From Fidelibacterota bacterium (GTDB taxonomy: Bacteria; Fidelibacterota; Marinisomatia; SCGC-AAA003-L08; D37C17), in the NCBI GenBank assembly GCA_012964845.1, contig DTTG01000131.1, positions 1 through 8,210 on the forward strand: DNA of 8,210 bases. The letters are read 5' to 3'. Shown in pieces: positions 1 to 7,391 of the stretch. Every line of letters starts with the position of its first letter. Positions within the stretch are counted from its first letter, which is position 1. A program made the position numbers and the translations under genes. The notes under the pieces were generated by a model, which had not been told where the DNA came from, searched no databases, and was given only the letters and a program-made list of their open reading frames with translations.

Positions 1-312
1 AATTGCAATCCCTTGCAGCGAACAGAAAAGGCAATGATTCTCCTTACAAAAAATTGGACTGGTAAATGGGGTATTTATCCCAATCTGGGAATTGGCGAGC
101 CTTCTCCCAATGGTAGAATTACCAAGTATGAGTCCATGGAAAAATTCACTGCCCTCATGGAAAAAGCAATTGATTTGGGTGCATCTGTTGTGGGTGCCTG
201 CTGCGGGTCAACTCCGGAGCAAATAAGTGAAATCTCTAAAATAAAAATTAAATTAAATCTTACCTCTATCCCGGATCCCCCATCCCCGAAAAAGGTTGTT
301 GACACCCCTTGA
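1..312 (+). CDS. Homocysteine S-methyltransferase, C-terminal part (5' end outside window)
   Basis: The reading frame is open from the first base, so the gene begins upstream; about 103 C-terminal residues are visible. They match the end of the homocysteine S-methyltransferase domain (MetH N-terminal/BHMT/MmuM type), a zinc-dependent TIM barrel that moves a methyl group to homocysteine to make methionine. Seen directly: an NC pair at the very start (codon 2 is Cys), which fits the first zinc-ligand cysteine; the YPN...GEP segment near residues 26-35; and GACCGSTPEQI near residues 69-79, which carries the paired zinc-ligand cysteines. The tail after this motif is about 25 residues and rich in Lys and Pro, so the protein probably ends with this domain and is not a full-length MetH. 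Whether the methyl donor is S-methylmethionine, betaine or methyl-cobalamin cannot be told. The stop overlaps the next gene's TTG start. Confidence 0.8.
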   Translation, partial: NCNPLQRTEKAMILLTKNWTGKWGIYPNLGIGEPSPNGRITKYESMEKFTALMEKAIDLGASVVGACCGSTPEQISEISKIKIKLNLTSIPDPPSPKKVVDTP

Positions 313-503
313 TCAAACACACCTTCAAAATATCACTGGGCATCCTGCTGGTCATCATCGGACTCATCGGCGGACTTATCCCAATCTTCCAGGGCTGGAT
401 GTTCGGCATTCCCGGACTCATTATTTTGAGCAACTACTTCCCTCCTGCAAAAAGATTATTGGACTGGGCGAAAGCAAAAGCCAAATTTAACCAGGGGAGC
501 TAA
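309..503 (+). CDS. Small two-helix membrane protein, PGPGW/DUF454-like
   Basis: This 64-residue protein has two hydrophobic segments, about residues 8-27 and 29-44, separated by a short Gly/Pro turn (IPIFQGW). An amphipathic lysine-rich tail follows (PPAKRLLDWAKAKAK). That arrangement, with G-rich helices, a GW turn, an ILS-type second helix and then a basic segment, resembles the short inner-membrane families known as PGPGW or DUF454. The function of these families is not established, and I infer none here. The TTG start at 309 overlaps the stop of the upstream gene (TTGA), which suggests translational coupling. An AAAGG about 13 nt upstream is a poor ribosome site. A second frame across the same bases (from 296) encodes a His/Arg/Pro-rich string without membrane character and looks like a shadow. 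The family assignment is tentative, while coding status is supported by the clean membrane topology and the 4-nt overlap. Confidence 0.6.
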   Translation: MIKHTFKISLGILLVIIGLIGGLIPIFQGWMFGIPGLIILSNYFPPAKRLLDWAKAKAKFNQGS

Positions 504-573
504 TTACTATTATTTATAAATTTCCATACAAACAAAATCAATTTTTATCTAATAAGGAGCTAATAATCGTCTA

Positions 574-1059
574 ATGAAAAAATATTTATACCTTATACTC
601 ATTTTTATCATTTCCTGCCATAAACCCTATGAATCGGTGTCTGTAAATTTAAATGTGAGCCAGGTTCCCCAGCTTGAAAATTGGGGTATTCAGGCTAAAA
701 ATTTAATTACAATTTGGTGCCCTCGCATTGCACGGGTATTAGATGTTGAGGAATACCCCCACAATATTGATCTCACCCTACAAAAATCTGATGAGGGAAT
801 TGCCTATGCTGACAGTAATGCTATTACCGTATCTTCCCACTGGATAGAAAAATACCCTGGGGATATTGGTTTGATTGTGCATGAAGCCGTTCATGTGGTT
901 CAACTATACCCCGAGTTTGACCCTGGCTGGGTTACGGAGGGTATTGCTGATTATATCCGCTGGCATTTGTATGAAAAGAAACCTCTGGAGTGGTTTCCAA
1001 TTGGTGGAGAGGAAAAGGGATATGAAGCAGCTTATAGAATTACCGGCGGGGTTGAATAA
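574..1059 (+). CDS. Zincin lipoprotein, basic secretory protein (BSP) peptidase-like, probably C-terminally truncated
   Basis: The 161-residue product starts with MKK, a hydrophobic stretch (residues 4-14) and Cys15 in an IISC lipobox, so it is probably a lipoprotein anchored outside the cytoplasmic membrane. Residues 103-107 are HEAVH, followed by GWVTEGIADYIRW (118-130). An HExxH followed by EGxADxxR is the hallmark of the basic secretory protein family (PF04450) of metallopeptidases. H103 and H107 would bind zinc, E104 would be the catalytic base, and E122 may be the third ligand (inference). The substrate is unknown. The sequence keeps the family's KGYEAAYRITGG segment (148-159) but stops two residues later, where relatives usually continue for several dozen residues. 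Neither other frame downstream gives an obvious continuation. It is therefore a short form, a decayed gene, or carries a sequence error near 1050. AGGAG at 555-559 lies 14 nt before ATG, which is farther than usual. The gene stands apart from its neighbours with its own gaps on both sides. Confidence 0.7.
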   Translation: MKKYLYLILIFIISCHKPYESVSVNLNVSQVPQLENWGIQAKNLITIWCPRIARVLDVEEYPHNIDLTLQKSDEGIAYADSNAITVSSHWIEKYPGDIGLIVHEAVHVVQLYPEFDPGWVTEGIADYIRWHLYEKKPLEWFPIGGEEKGYEAAYRITGGVE

Positions 1060-1242
1060 GACCAATTCATTCATCATGAATATATCCAACAACCAGGGTT
1101 GCTTCATGTAAAACTGATGTAACCTTGAGGGTTTAACTTTCTCCAAAAACCCTGAACTACTTTAACTAACAACTAACAATTAATCATTACTAAATTCAAC
1201 CCTCTTTTCGCGGGTAAAATTCAATCATAATTCAATTTATAT

Positions 1243-4200
1243 ATGGCCGATTTCGTACATTTACATAACCATTCCGATTTTTCTTTACAGGACGGCGCTC
1301 AGTCCGTGCAGATGCTCTGCGACCGGGTGGGGGATCTGGGAATGGACAGCATTGCCCTCACTGAACACGGCAATTTATTTTCCATGATTCCCTTTTATAA
1401 AGCAGCCCGGAAAAAAGGCATCAAACCAATATTGGGCTGTGAAATTTATGTGTCTGTTGGAAATCACACCTATAAAAAACAAATTGTCACTTCTTCTGGT
1501 AAAAAATGGGGTTATAATCATTTGGTTTTGTTGGTACAGAATGAAATTGGGTACAAAAATCTCATGAAGCTGGTTTCAATTGGATATTTAGAGGGATTTT
1601 ATTACCGTCCGCGAGTTGATAAAGACCTTCTACTAAAATATAATGAGGGACTTATTTGTACTTCCGGCTGTCTGGCAGGTGAAATTAATCAATATGCTGC
1701 TCAGGATGATTACGAAAATGCCAAAAAGGCTGCCCTTGAATTTGCTGAAATTTTCCCTGGCCGGTTTTATTTAGAGATACAAAACCACCAAATTGCTGAA
1801 GAATATGCTTCTCATTCTATTTTACAACGCTTATCGGAAGATTTGAATATTCCTCTGGTGGCTACCAATGACTGCCACTACGCTCTGAAGGAGCATTGGG
1901 AAGCCCATGATGTATTATTTTGCCTGGGCACAGATAAAAATCGAAGTGACCCCAATCGAGTGAGATATGAACCTCAGCAATTTTATATAAAATCCACCGA
2001 TGAAATGTTTGCACTCTTTAAAGATATGCCTCAGGCGCTGGAAAATACCATAAGGATAGCCGAGAGTTGCGATCTGGAAATACCCATGGGTGAATACCAT
2101 CTGCCTACCTTTCCCATTCCAGGAGAAAATGGAGCTGGGGATGGCGATGCTTTTCTTCGTACACTCTGTGAGGCAGGACTGAAAGAACGTTACGGAACAA
2201 TTTCTACTGAAATACAACAGCGTTTGGATTTTGAATTGAATGTCATCAAAAAAATGGGCTTTGCAGGATATTTTCTCATCACTCAGGATTTTGTAAAGTA
2301 TGCCCGAGATAATCACATTCCCGTTGGTCCCGGAAGGGGTAGTGCGGCGGGGTCTATTGTAGCCTACTGTACTGGAATTACCGATGTGGATCCTATAAAA
2401 TATAACCTGCTGTTTGAACGATTTTTAAATCCTGAACGGATTAGTATGCCTGATATCGATATTGATTTCTGTATTGAGGGCCGAGAGAAGGTCATCAATT
2501 ATATTAAAGAGCGCTATGGCCATGATTCGGTGGCTCAGATTATTACATTTGGCACTATGAAAGCAAAGTCCGTTCTGAGGGATGTTGGGCGTGTTTTAGG
2601 TTTGAGTTATAGCGAGGTAGATCGGATTGCCAAGATGGTTCCCAATGAATTGAAAATGACTCTTGAAAGAGCCGAAAAAATGAACCCCGATTTAAAGAAA
2701 ATACCCTCCATTGATGAAACGCATAAAGAACTTATGGACTTTTCAAAAGTGCTGGAAGGAATGCATCGCCATGCCTCCACTCATGCAGCAGGTGTGGTTA
2801 TTGCACCGGGGCCATTAACCGATTATGTCCCTCTATATAAAAGTCCAAGCACAGGGGATATAACCACTCAAACAGAGATGACTGCTTTGGAAGATTTGGG
2901 ACTGTTGAAAATGGATTTCCTCGGATTGAGAAATCTCACCGTTATCAATAAAGCTGTGCTCATGATTGAGAAAAATCATGGTGAAAAAGTAGATATTGCC
3001 AAAATTGATTTAGAAGATGAAAAGGTGTTTACCTTATTCGCTAAAGCCCGTACAACTGGTATATTTCAGTTTGAATCCGATGGGATGCGGGAATATCTCA
3101 AACAGTTGAAACCTACCTGTATTGGTGACCTCATTGCTATGAATGCCCTCTATCGCCCGGGACCCATGGCGAATATACCCGAATTTATTGCCCGCAAAAA
3201 TGGCTCCTCAAAAATTGATTGCATCCACCCCACTCTAGAGCCAGTCTTAAAAGAAACCTACGGTATTATTGTGTATCAAGAGCAGGTAATGCAAATCAGC
3301 CAGATTATTGGCGGCTTTACCCTGGCACAGGGTGATATGCTCCGTAGGGCAATGGGCAAGAAAAAAGCTGAAATTATGGCTGCCTTTAAGGTGGACTTTG
3401 TGGATGGCGCTGTAAAAAAGAGCATTAATAAAAAACTGGCGGTTGAAATTTTTGATCTTCTGGAAAAATTTGCTCAATATGGATTTAATAAAAGTCATTC
3501 CACGGCTTATGCGCTGGTGGCATACCAAACTGCCTGGCTCAAAACCCATTATCCTGCTGAATTTATGGCTGCAAATTTGTCTTCTGAAATGGGCGATACG
3601 GATAAGGTGGTAAAACTGTTAGATTCTGCAAAAAAAATGGGGATTGAAATTCTACCTCCTGATGTGAATACTTCATTTGAAGATTTTAGGGCAATCAATG
3701 ATTCCTGTATTGCCTATGGTCTGTCCGCAATAAAAAATCATGGTACCAAGGCATCAACCGCTATAGCGGAATACCGCCTTACTAATGGCGAATTTAAAAC
3801 CATTTTTGACTTGGCAAGAATTGAGGCTAATGTCATCAATCGGAAAGCGCTTGAAAGCCTGGTTCAGGCAGGAGCATGCGATAATTTAGAAGGCCACCGT
3901 GCCCAGCAATTTGAAATTATTGATGACGCTCTGCGCTGGGGTCAAAAAATGACCGAAGAGGCGGCTTCTTCACAAGAAAGTCTCTTTGGTGGAGATACCG
4001 CTGTTGCAGCCATTGCCGCACCGGCTCTTCCAGATGTAGAAGAGTGGACCACCGAAGAATATCTCCGCCGGGAAAAAGAAATTATAGGGTTCTACCTTTC
4101 TGGTGATCCCCTTGAAAAATATCTGGATGATATAAATGAATTTTCCACTATCAACCTGGGCGATATCCCCGAAAAGAAACCGGATGATATCAGAATTGGC

Positions 4201-4686
4201 GGTATTATACGTAATGTTAACATCCGTTATGATAAGAAAAGCCGCCCTTGGGCAATTGTAGAACTGAATGGCTCCACTGGTAAAGCAGATATCTTCGTTT
4301 TTAACGATGTGTATGAAAAAACCAAGGAGCTATTAACTGATGATGCCTGTATTTTTATAAAAGGATCGCCATCTAATAGGGATGATGAAAGTGGTACCCT
4401 CAAAATGATTGCCAGCGACGTGTTTGCTCTGGCAAAGATCAGGGAAAAACTCAGCCGTAATATTAATGTGCTGTTAGATTCTGGTCAAAATGATGAAATT
4501 CTATTGAGTCAGTTAAAAGATTTTTCTAATAAAAATAAAGGGCGCTGTGGACTCATTATTCACCTGAGGTCTGAGAATAATGCCATTCAACGAATACGTG
4601 CATCCAAAACGGGTGTAAATGCCTCCAAAGATTTTATTCATAACCTCCGTGAATTATTTGGTCAGAAACATGTGTGGATTAGTTGA
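1243..4686 (+). CDS. dnaE: DNA polymerase III alpha subunit (DnaE1 type)
   Basis: This is the replicative DNA polymerase catalytic subunit, of 1147 residues against about 1160 in E. coli. The order of domains is: PHP domain (about 5-215); C-family polymerase core with the GPGRGSAAGS loop and PDIDID (403-408; D404 and D406 are the first two catalytic aspartates) and KMDFLGL (D558 the third); then YRPGPM, VYQEQVM and YGFNKSHS signatures in the fingers. A helix-hairpin-helix region follows near 826-845, a beta-clamp-binding motif QESLF at 911-915, and an OB fold at about 980-1065 (IRIGGIIRNV). The PHP site has H8, H10, D17, H42, E67, H93, C143, D210 and H212, a full metal-ligand set, so 3'-5' proofreading by the polymerase itself is plausible. 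The start is fixed by the canonical N-terminus (M-ADFVHLHNHSDFS); no Shine-Dalgarno is seen in the AT-rich leader. It appears to be a single-gene unit, with gaps of 183 and 250 nt around it. Confidence 0.98.
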   Translation: MADFVHLHNHSDFSLQDGAQSVQMLCDRVGDLGMDSIALTEHGNLFSMIPFYKAARKKGIKPILGCEIYVSVGNHTYKKQIVTSSGKKWGYNHLVLLVQNEIGYKNLMKLVSIGYLEGFYYRPRVDKDLLLKYNEGLICTSGCLAGEINQYAAQDDYENAKKAALEFAEIFPGRFYLEIQNHQIAEEYASHSILQRLSEDLNIPLVATNDCHYALKEHWEAHDVLFCLGTDKNRSDPNRVRYEPQQFYIKSTDEMFALFKDMPQALENTIRIAESCDLEIPMGEYHLPTFPIPGENGAGDGDAFLRTLCEAGLKERYGTISTEIQQRLDFELNVIKKMGFAGYFLITQDFVKYARDNHIPVGPGRGSAAGSIVAYCTGITDVDPIKYNLLFERFLNPERISMPDIDIDFCIEGREKVINYIKERYGHDSVAQIITFGTMKAKSVLRDVGRVLGLSYSEVDRIAKMVPNELKMTLERAEKMNPDLKKIPSIDETHKELMDFSKVLEGMHRHASTHAAGVVIAPGPLTDYVPLYKSPSTGDITTQTEMTALEDLGLLKMDFLGLRNLTVINKAVLMIEKNHGEKVDIAKIDLEDEKVFTLFAKARTTGIFQFESDGMREYLKQLKPTCIGDLIAMNALYRPGPMANIPEFIARKNGSSKIDCIHPTLEPVLKETYGIIVYQEQVMQISQIIGGFTLAQGDMLRRAMGKKKAEIMAAFKVDFVDGAVKKSINKKLAVEIFDLLEKFAQYGFNKSHSTAYALVAYQTAWLKTHYPAEFMAANLSSEMGDTDKVVKLLDSAKKMGIEILPPDVNTSFEDFRAINDSCIAYGLSAIKNHGTKASTAIAEYRLTNGEFKTIFDLARIEANVINRKALESLVQAGACDNLEGHRAQQFEIIDDALRWGQKMTEEAASSQESLFGGDTAVAAIAAPALPDVEEWTTEEYLRREKEIIGFYLSGDPLEKYLDDINEFSTINLGDIPEKKPDDIRIGGIIRNVNIRYDKKSRPWAIVELNGSTGKADIFVFNDVYEKTKELLTDDACIFIKGSPSNRDDESGTLKMIASDVFALAKIREKLSRNINVLLDSGQNDEILLSQLKDFSNKNKGRCGLIIHLRSENNAIQRIRASKTGVNASKDFIHNLRELFGQKHVWIS

Positions 4687-4761
4687 TTTTTTATAAGGGG
4701 ACAGATTAGGAGTAAGCCCTTCAACAATGCTTAGGGTAAGGAATCAGGTGGCAGGAGATAG

Positions 4762-4795
4762 AAAGCAATCTTTCCGAAGATTTATACTAAGCTTT
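4762..4795 (+). other. AT-rich stem-loop downstream of dnaE
   Basis: AATCTT (4767-4772) and AAGATT (4777-4782) form a perfect 6-bp stem around a TCCG tetraloop of the UNCG class. AAAGC (4762-4766) can also pair with GCTTT (4791-4795), with an 8-nt bulge (TATACTAA) on the 3' side. It sits about 75 nt after the dnaE stop and could be a 3'-end processing or termination structure. It has no following T-run and is AT-rich, so it is not a clear intrinsic terminator. A chance palindrome is possible. Confidence 0.3.
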
Positions 4796-4867
4796 ATAAA
4801 AGGCGGTAGAATAGCGAAAAGAAAATTTATTTTTCAATATGAAATTAGCAAATCATTGTAATTCACT

Positions 4868-4925
4868 TGCCCTGTCCTTTAGGGCAGGGGTTATATTTTG
4901 CCCAACCAAAACGGGCTTTAGCCCC
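4868..4925 (+). repeat. Pair of REP-like hairpins with identical TTTA loops
   Basis: Hairpin A pairs CCCTGTCC (4870-4877) with GGGCAGGG (4882-4889): 8 bp including one G-T pair, loop TTTA. Hairpin B pairs GGGC (4913-4916) with GCCC (4921-4924), loop TTTA. Both sit in AT-rich sequence and are separated by 23 nt (TTATATTTTGCCCAACC and flanks). Two GC-rich palindromes sharing the same centre (CTTTAG) in an intergenic gap resemble REP/REPIN elements mobilised by IS200/IS605-like tyrosine transposases; this origin is inferred, since no second copy is visible. Alternative pairings also exist: GGGCA (4882-4886) with TGCCC (4899-4903), and GCCC (4900-4903) with GGGC (4913-4916). The last hairpin ends 12 nt before the dtd start, where a ribosome site would be expected. 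Confidence 0.55.
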
Positions 4926-4936
4926 TTAGATATTAC

Positions 4937-5386
4937 TTGAAGGCAGTAATTCAACGAGTAACTTCTGCTTCTGTTGCAGTAGATGGTGAAACAATCAGTA
5001 AAATTGCTGCTGGTATTCTTATTCTCTTGGGTGTTGAAAGGGGTGATGGAGAAGAGGACCTTAATTATCTGGTGAAGAAAACTGTGGGGTTGCGAATTTT
5101 TAAAGATGATGGTGATAATATGAACCTATCCATTCAGGATGTAGGCGGCGAAGCCCTGGTTGTGAGTCAATTTACACTTTGCGCTGATACCAGCAGGGGC
5201 AGGCGCCCCAGTTTTATTTATGCAGCATCTCCAGAAGAGGCTGGCCATATGTATCAACAATATTGTGAACAATTAAAATCAAATGGGGTTCCGGTTCAGA
5301 CTGGTAAGTTTGGCGCCATGATGGATGTCTCCCTGGTGAATGACGGTCCAGTTACAATTATTTTAGAAAGTGGAAATACACACTAA
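4937..5386 (+). CDS. dtd: D-aminoacyl-tRNA deacylase (DTD)
   Basis: This cytoplasmic proofreading enzyme hydrolyses D-amino acids (and glycine mischarged on tRNA-Ala) from tRNA. The length of 149 residues is typical of the bacterial enzyme. Seen directly: the family N-terminus MKAVIQRVTSASV, the active-site motif SQFTLCAD (77-84), the RRPSF segment (89-93), and the C-terminal NDGPVT (135-140). The last carries the Gly-cisPro pair (G137-P138) that DTD uses to exclude L-amino acids, with the partner motif being SQFTL. The functional form is a homodimer, known for the family. The TTG at 4937 is the only start that gives the canonical N-terminus (TTG AAG GCA). No Shine-Dalgarno precedes it; instead a GGGC-TTTA-GCCC hairpin ends 12 nt upstream, so initiation may be weak or structure-dependent. 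It is separated from the next gene by 63 nt and may be cotranscribed with it; no terminator is seen between them. Confidence 0.95.
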   Translation: MKAVIQRVTSASVAVDGETISKIAAGILILLGVERGDGEEDLNYLVKKTVGLRIFKDDGDNMNLSIQDVGGEALVVSQFTLCADTSRGRRPSFIYAASPEEAGHMYQQYCEQLKSNGVPVQTGKFGAMMDVSLVNDGPVTIILESGNTH

Positions 5387-5440
5387 AATCCATCATATTG
5401 GTAAATGCCGTTTATATTGTAAATTTCCCAGATTTCAAAC

Positions 5441-5446
5441 AGGAGA
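5441..5446 (+). promoter_or_regulatory. Shine-Dalgarno site for the mutase subunit
   Basis: AGGAGA lies immediately upstream of the ATG at 5450, with only a 3-4 nt spacer. It is the clearest ribosome-binding site in the window and fixes the start of the cobalamin-binding subunit. Confidence 0.7.
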
Positions 5447-5449
5447 ATT

Positions 5450-5854
5450 ATGAATAAGAAAATACGAATTATTATGGCTAAGCCCGGTCTTGATGGGCAT
5501 GACCGAGGAATTAAAATATTGGCTCGTGCCTATAGAGATGCCGGAATGGAAGTAATTTATTTAGGATTACGGCAGACTCCTGAAATGATTGTGAGTGCAG
5601 CCGTTCAAGAAGATGCAGATGTTGTCGCACTTTCTGTTTTAAGCGGCGCCCACATGACTATTTTTACCAAAGTTAAAAAACTAATGGATGACGAAGGACT
5701 TGTTAATGTACTCCTCACCGGTGGTGGTATTATCCCCAAAGAAGACATGCAGACACTTTCCGAATTGGGGGTTGGAAAAATGTTTGGTCCCGGCACAACT
5801 GTTGATTCTACCATTGAATATATTGAAAATTGGGTAAATGACAACCGCAATTAA
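5450..5854 (+). CDS. Methylmalonyl-CoA mutase, stand-alone B12-binding (small) subunit
   Basis: The 134-residue protein is a single B12-binding Rossmann-like domain of the methylmalonyl-CoA mutase C-terminal type. The cobalamin signature is complete: D15-G-H17-D-R-G20 (DxHxxG, with H17 as the lower axial cobalt ligand), SVLSG (62-66), and LTGGG (89-93), which cradles the nucleotide tail. The opening [14 protein letters not shown] and the later FGPGT (112-116) are typical of this family. It has no TIM-barrel acyl-CoA domain, so it must work with a separately encoded large subunit that binds methylmalonyl-CoA; that gene is not in the window. Together they interconvert (R)-methylmalonyl-CoA and succinyl-CoA. 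The gene overlaps the next, a propionyl-CoA carboxylase subunit, by 17 nt, which places it in the propionate pathway and argues against other B12 mutases such as ethylmalonyl- or isobutyryl-CoA mutase, although sequence alone does not exclude these. Confidence 0.92.
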   Translation: MNKKIRIIMAKPGLDGHDRGIKILARAYRDAGMEVIYLGLRQTPEMIVSAAVQEDADVVALSVLSGAHMTIFTKVKKLMDDEGLVNVLLTGGGIIPKEDMQTLSELGVGKMFGPGTTVDSTIEYIENWVNDNRN

Positions 5855-7382
5855 GCATTTAGAGGATATGCGTGCTAAAGCCCAAATGGGCGGCGGTGCT
5901 GAGCGCATTCAAAAACAGCACGATAAGGGCAAGCTAACTGCCCGTGAACGGCTGGATATTTTATTAGACAAGTGTAGTTTTACTGAGTTGGATATGTTTG
6001 TGCAACACAGATCAAATGACTTTGGCCTGGAAAAAAATCGTATTCTCACCGATGGGGTTGTAACCGGATACGGTACTATAGATGGTAGACAGGTGATGGT
6101 ATTTTCCCAAGACTTTACGGTGTTTGGAGGATCCCTTTCTGAAGCATTTGCAGAGAAAATTTGCAAGGTAATGGATATGGCCCTGAAAATAGGTATTCCT
6201 ATTATCGGCTTGAATGATTCCGGGGGAGCGCGAATCCAGGAAGGCGTTGTCAGTTTGGGTGGATATGCTGATATTTTTCTTAAAAATACCCTGGCGTCTG
6301 GAGTTATCCCTCAGATATCTGCTATTCTCGGTCCCTGTGCTGGCGGCGCTGTATATTCTCCGGCAATTACCGATTTTGTGTTCATGGCAAAAAATACCAG
6401 TCATATGTTTGTTACTGGTCCCAATGTAGTAAAAACTGTTACCCATGAAGAAGTGAGCATGGAGGAATTAGGAGGAGCGGACACCCATGCATCAAAATCG
6501 GGGGTGGCACATTTTGCATGTGCAAATGAAGTTGAAGTTCTGCAAAATATTCGCAAACTTATATCCTATCTTCCACTCAATAATTTAGATGATCCTCCTG
6601 TATGCGAACAATCCAGCTCATCCAATATAGCACAAGAAGAGTTAGATGCATTGGTGCCGGAAAATCCCAATAAACCCTACGATATGCACAGGGTTATCAA
6701 CATAATTTCCGATAAAGACACCTTTTTTGAAGTCCATGCAGATTTTGCTGAGAACATTATTGTGGGTTTTGCACGTATGGGTGGAAAATCTGTTGGAATT
6801 GTAGCCAATCAACCGGCGCATTTAGCAGGCGTACTGGATATTGATTCTTCAGTGAAAGGTGCTCGTTTTGTGCGTTTTTGTGATGCCTTCAATATACCGC
6901 TCATCACCTTTGAAGATGTGCCGGGTTTTTTGCCAGGGACCGAACAGGAATGGCGCGGCATCATCAAAAATGGAGCAAAACTCCTCTATGCCTTTGCTGA
7001 AGCCACTGTGCCAAAGCTCACTGTAATCACCCGCAAGGCATACGGCGGTGCCTATGACGTCATGTCATCCAAACATATTCGGGGTGATTTAAATTTTGCC
7101 TGGCCAAGTGCAGAGATCGCTGTTATGGGACCAAAAGGTGCTGTAGAAATTATATTTAAGAATCAAATTGCAAAGGCAAAAGATCCCCAGAAAGAAACCG
7201 AGCGGCTTATTAACGAATATCGGGAAAAATTTGCCAACCCATATGTGGCTGCTGAACGAGGATATATTGATGATGTAATTAAACCGCACGAAACTCGTTC
7301 AAAATTGATAACTGGTTTAAAATTGCTAAAAACAAAAGTTGATAGTAATCCAAAAAAGAAACATGGTAATATTCCCCTCTGA
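5838..7382 (+). CDS. pccB: Propionyl-CoA carboxylase beta (carboxyltransferase) subunit
   Basis: The 514-residue protein is a biotin-dependent acyl-CoA carboxyltransferase with two crotonase-fold halves. It moves CO2 from carboxybiotin to propionyl-CoA, giving (S)-methylmalonyl-CoA. N-terminal half: [13 protein letters not shown] (32-44), [12 protein letters not shown] (91-102), [11 protein letters not shown] (126-136; glycine-rich oxyanion hole), [12 protein letters not shown] (165-176). C-terminal half: [12 protein letters not shown] (323-334), [14 protein letters not shown] (358-371), [11 protein letters not shown] (399-409; second oxyanion hole) and the usual HGNIPL end. D407 in GGAYD matches the position where Asp favours propionyl-CoA in characterised PccB enzymes (from memory; D422 in Streptomyces). 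It needs a biotin-carboxylase/BCCP alpha subunit, not encoded here. The sodium-pump methylmalonyl-CoA decarboxylase subunit MmdA is a close relative, but no membrane decarboxylase subunits follow. Start ATG 5838 lies inside the upstream gene, without an evident ribosome site, suggesting coupling. Confidence 0.93.
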   Translation: MTTAIKHLEDMRAKAQMGGGAERIQKQHDKGKLTARERLDILLDKCSFTELDMFVQHRSNDFGLEKNRILTDGVVTGYGTIDGRQVMVFSQDFTVFGGSLSEAFAEKICKVMDMALKIGIPIIGLNDSGGARIQEGVVSLGGYADIFLKNTLASGVIPQISAILGPCAGGAVYSPAITDFVFMAKNTSHMFVTGPNVVKTVTHEEVSMEELGGADTHASKSGVAHFACANEVEVLQNIRKLISYLPLNNLDDPPVCEQSSSSNIAQEELDALVPENPNKPYDMHRVINIISDKDTFFEVHADFAENIIVGFARMGGKSVGIVANQPAHLAGVLDIDSSVKGARFVRFCDAFNIPLITFEDVPGFLPGTEQEWRGIIKNGAKLLYAFAEATVPKLTVITRKAYGGAYDVMSSKHIRGDLNFAWPSAEIAVMGPKGAVEIIFKNQIAKAKDPQKETERLINEYREKFANPYVAAERGYIDDVIKPHETRSKLITGLKLLKTKVDSNPKKKHGNIPL

Positions 7383-7391
7383 TTTTTCCCT

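Noticed and set aside
205..220. GACCGS instead of GGCCGT in the homocysteine methyltransferase zinc motif
   Set aside because: Both zinc-ligand cysteines are kept, and Ala at this position is a tolerated variant of the family; not unusual.
497..567. GGAGCTAAT occurring at about 496-504 and again at 556-564
   Set aside because: This is a nine-base repeat that includes a stop codon and a Shine-Dalgarno-like core; coincidence is likely and no longer homology flanks it.
875..1111. 78-residue + strand frame overlapping the end of the zincin gene, considered as a frameshifted continuation
   Set aside because: The residues after position 1048 in this frame (ending NNQGCFM) do not resemble the expected C-terminal part of the BSP family.
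1128..1153. AGGGTTT/AAACCCT inverted repeat (7-bp stem, 12-nt loop) after the zincin gene, considered as a terminator
   Set aside because: The loop is long and no T-run follows, so an intrinsic terminator is not supported.
1190..1242. Possible dnaE promoter boxes (TTCAAC at 1195-1200, TAAAAT at 1215-1220, CATAAT at 1226-1231)
   Set aside because: The spacings (14 and 25 nt) do not fit a standard sigma-70 promoter, and AT-rich sequence gives such boxes by chance.
1915..2316. 133-residue minus-strand ORF inside dnaE
   Set aside because: It lies fully opposite the conserved polymerase core and has no recognisable domain; a shadow of dnaE codon use.
4821..4835. GAAAA-TTTAT-TTTTC mini-palindrome upstream of dtd
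   Set aside because: A five-bp A/T stem in AT-rich sequence; too weak to call a site.
6012..6446. 144-residue minus-strand ORF inside pccB
   Set aside because: It is antisense to conserved carboxyltransferase motifs, with no ribosome site or family resemblance; a shadow frame.
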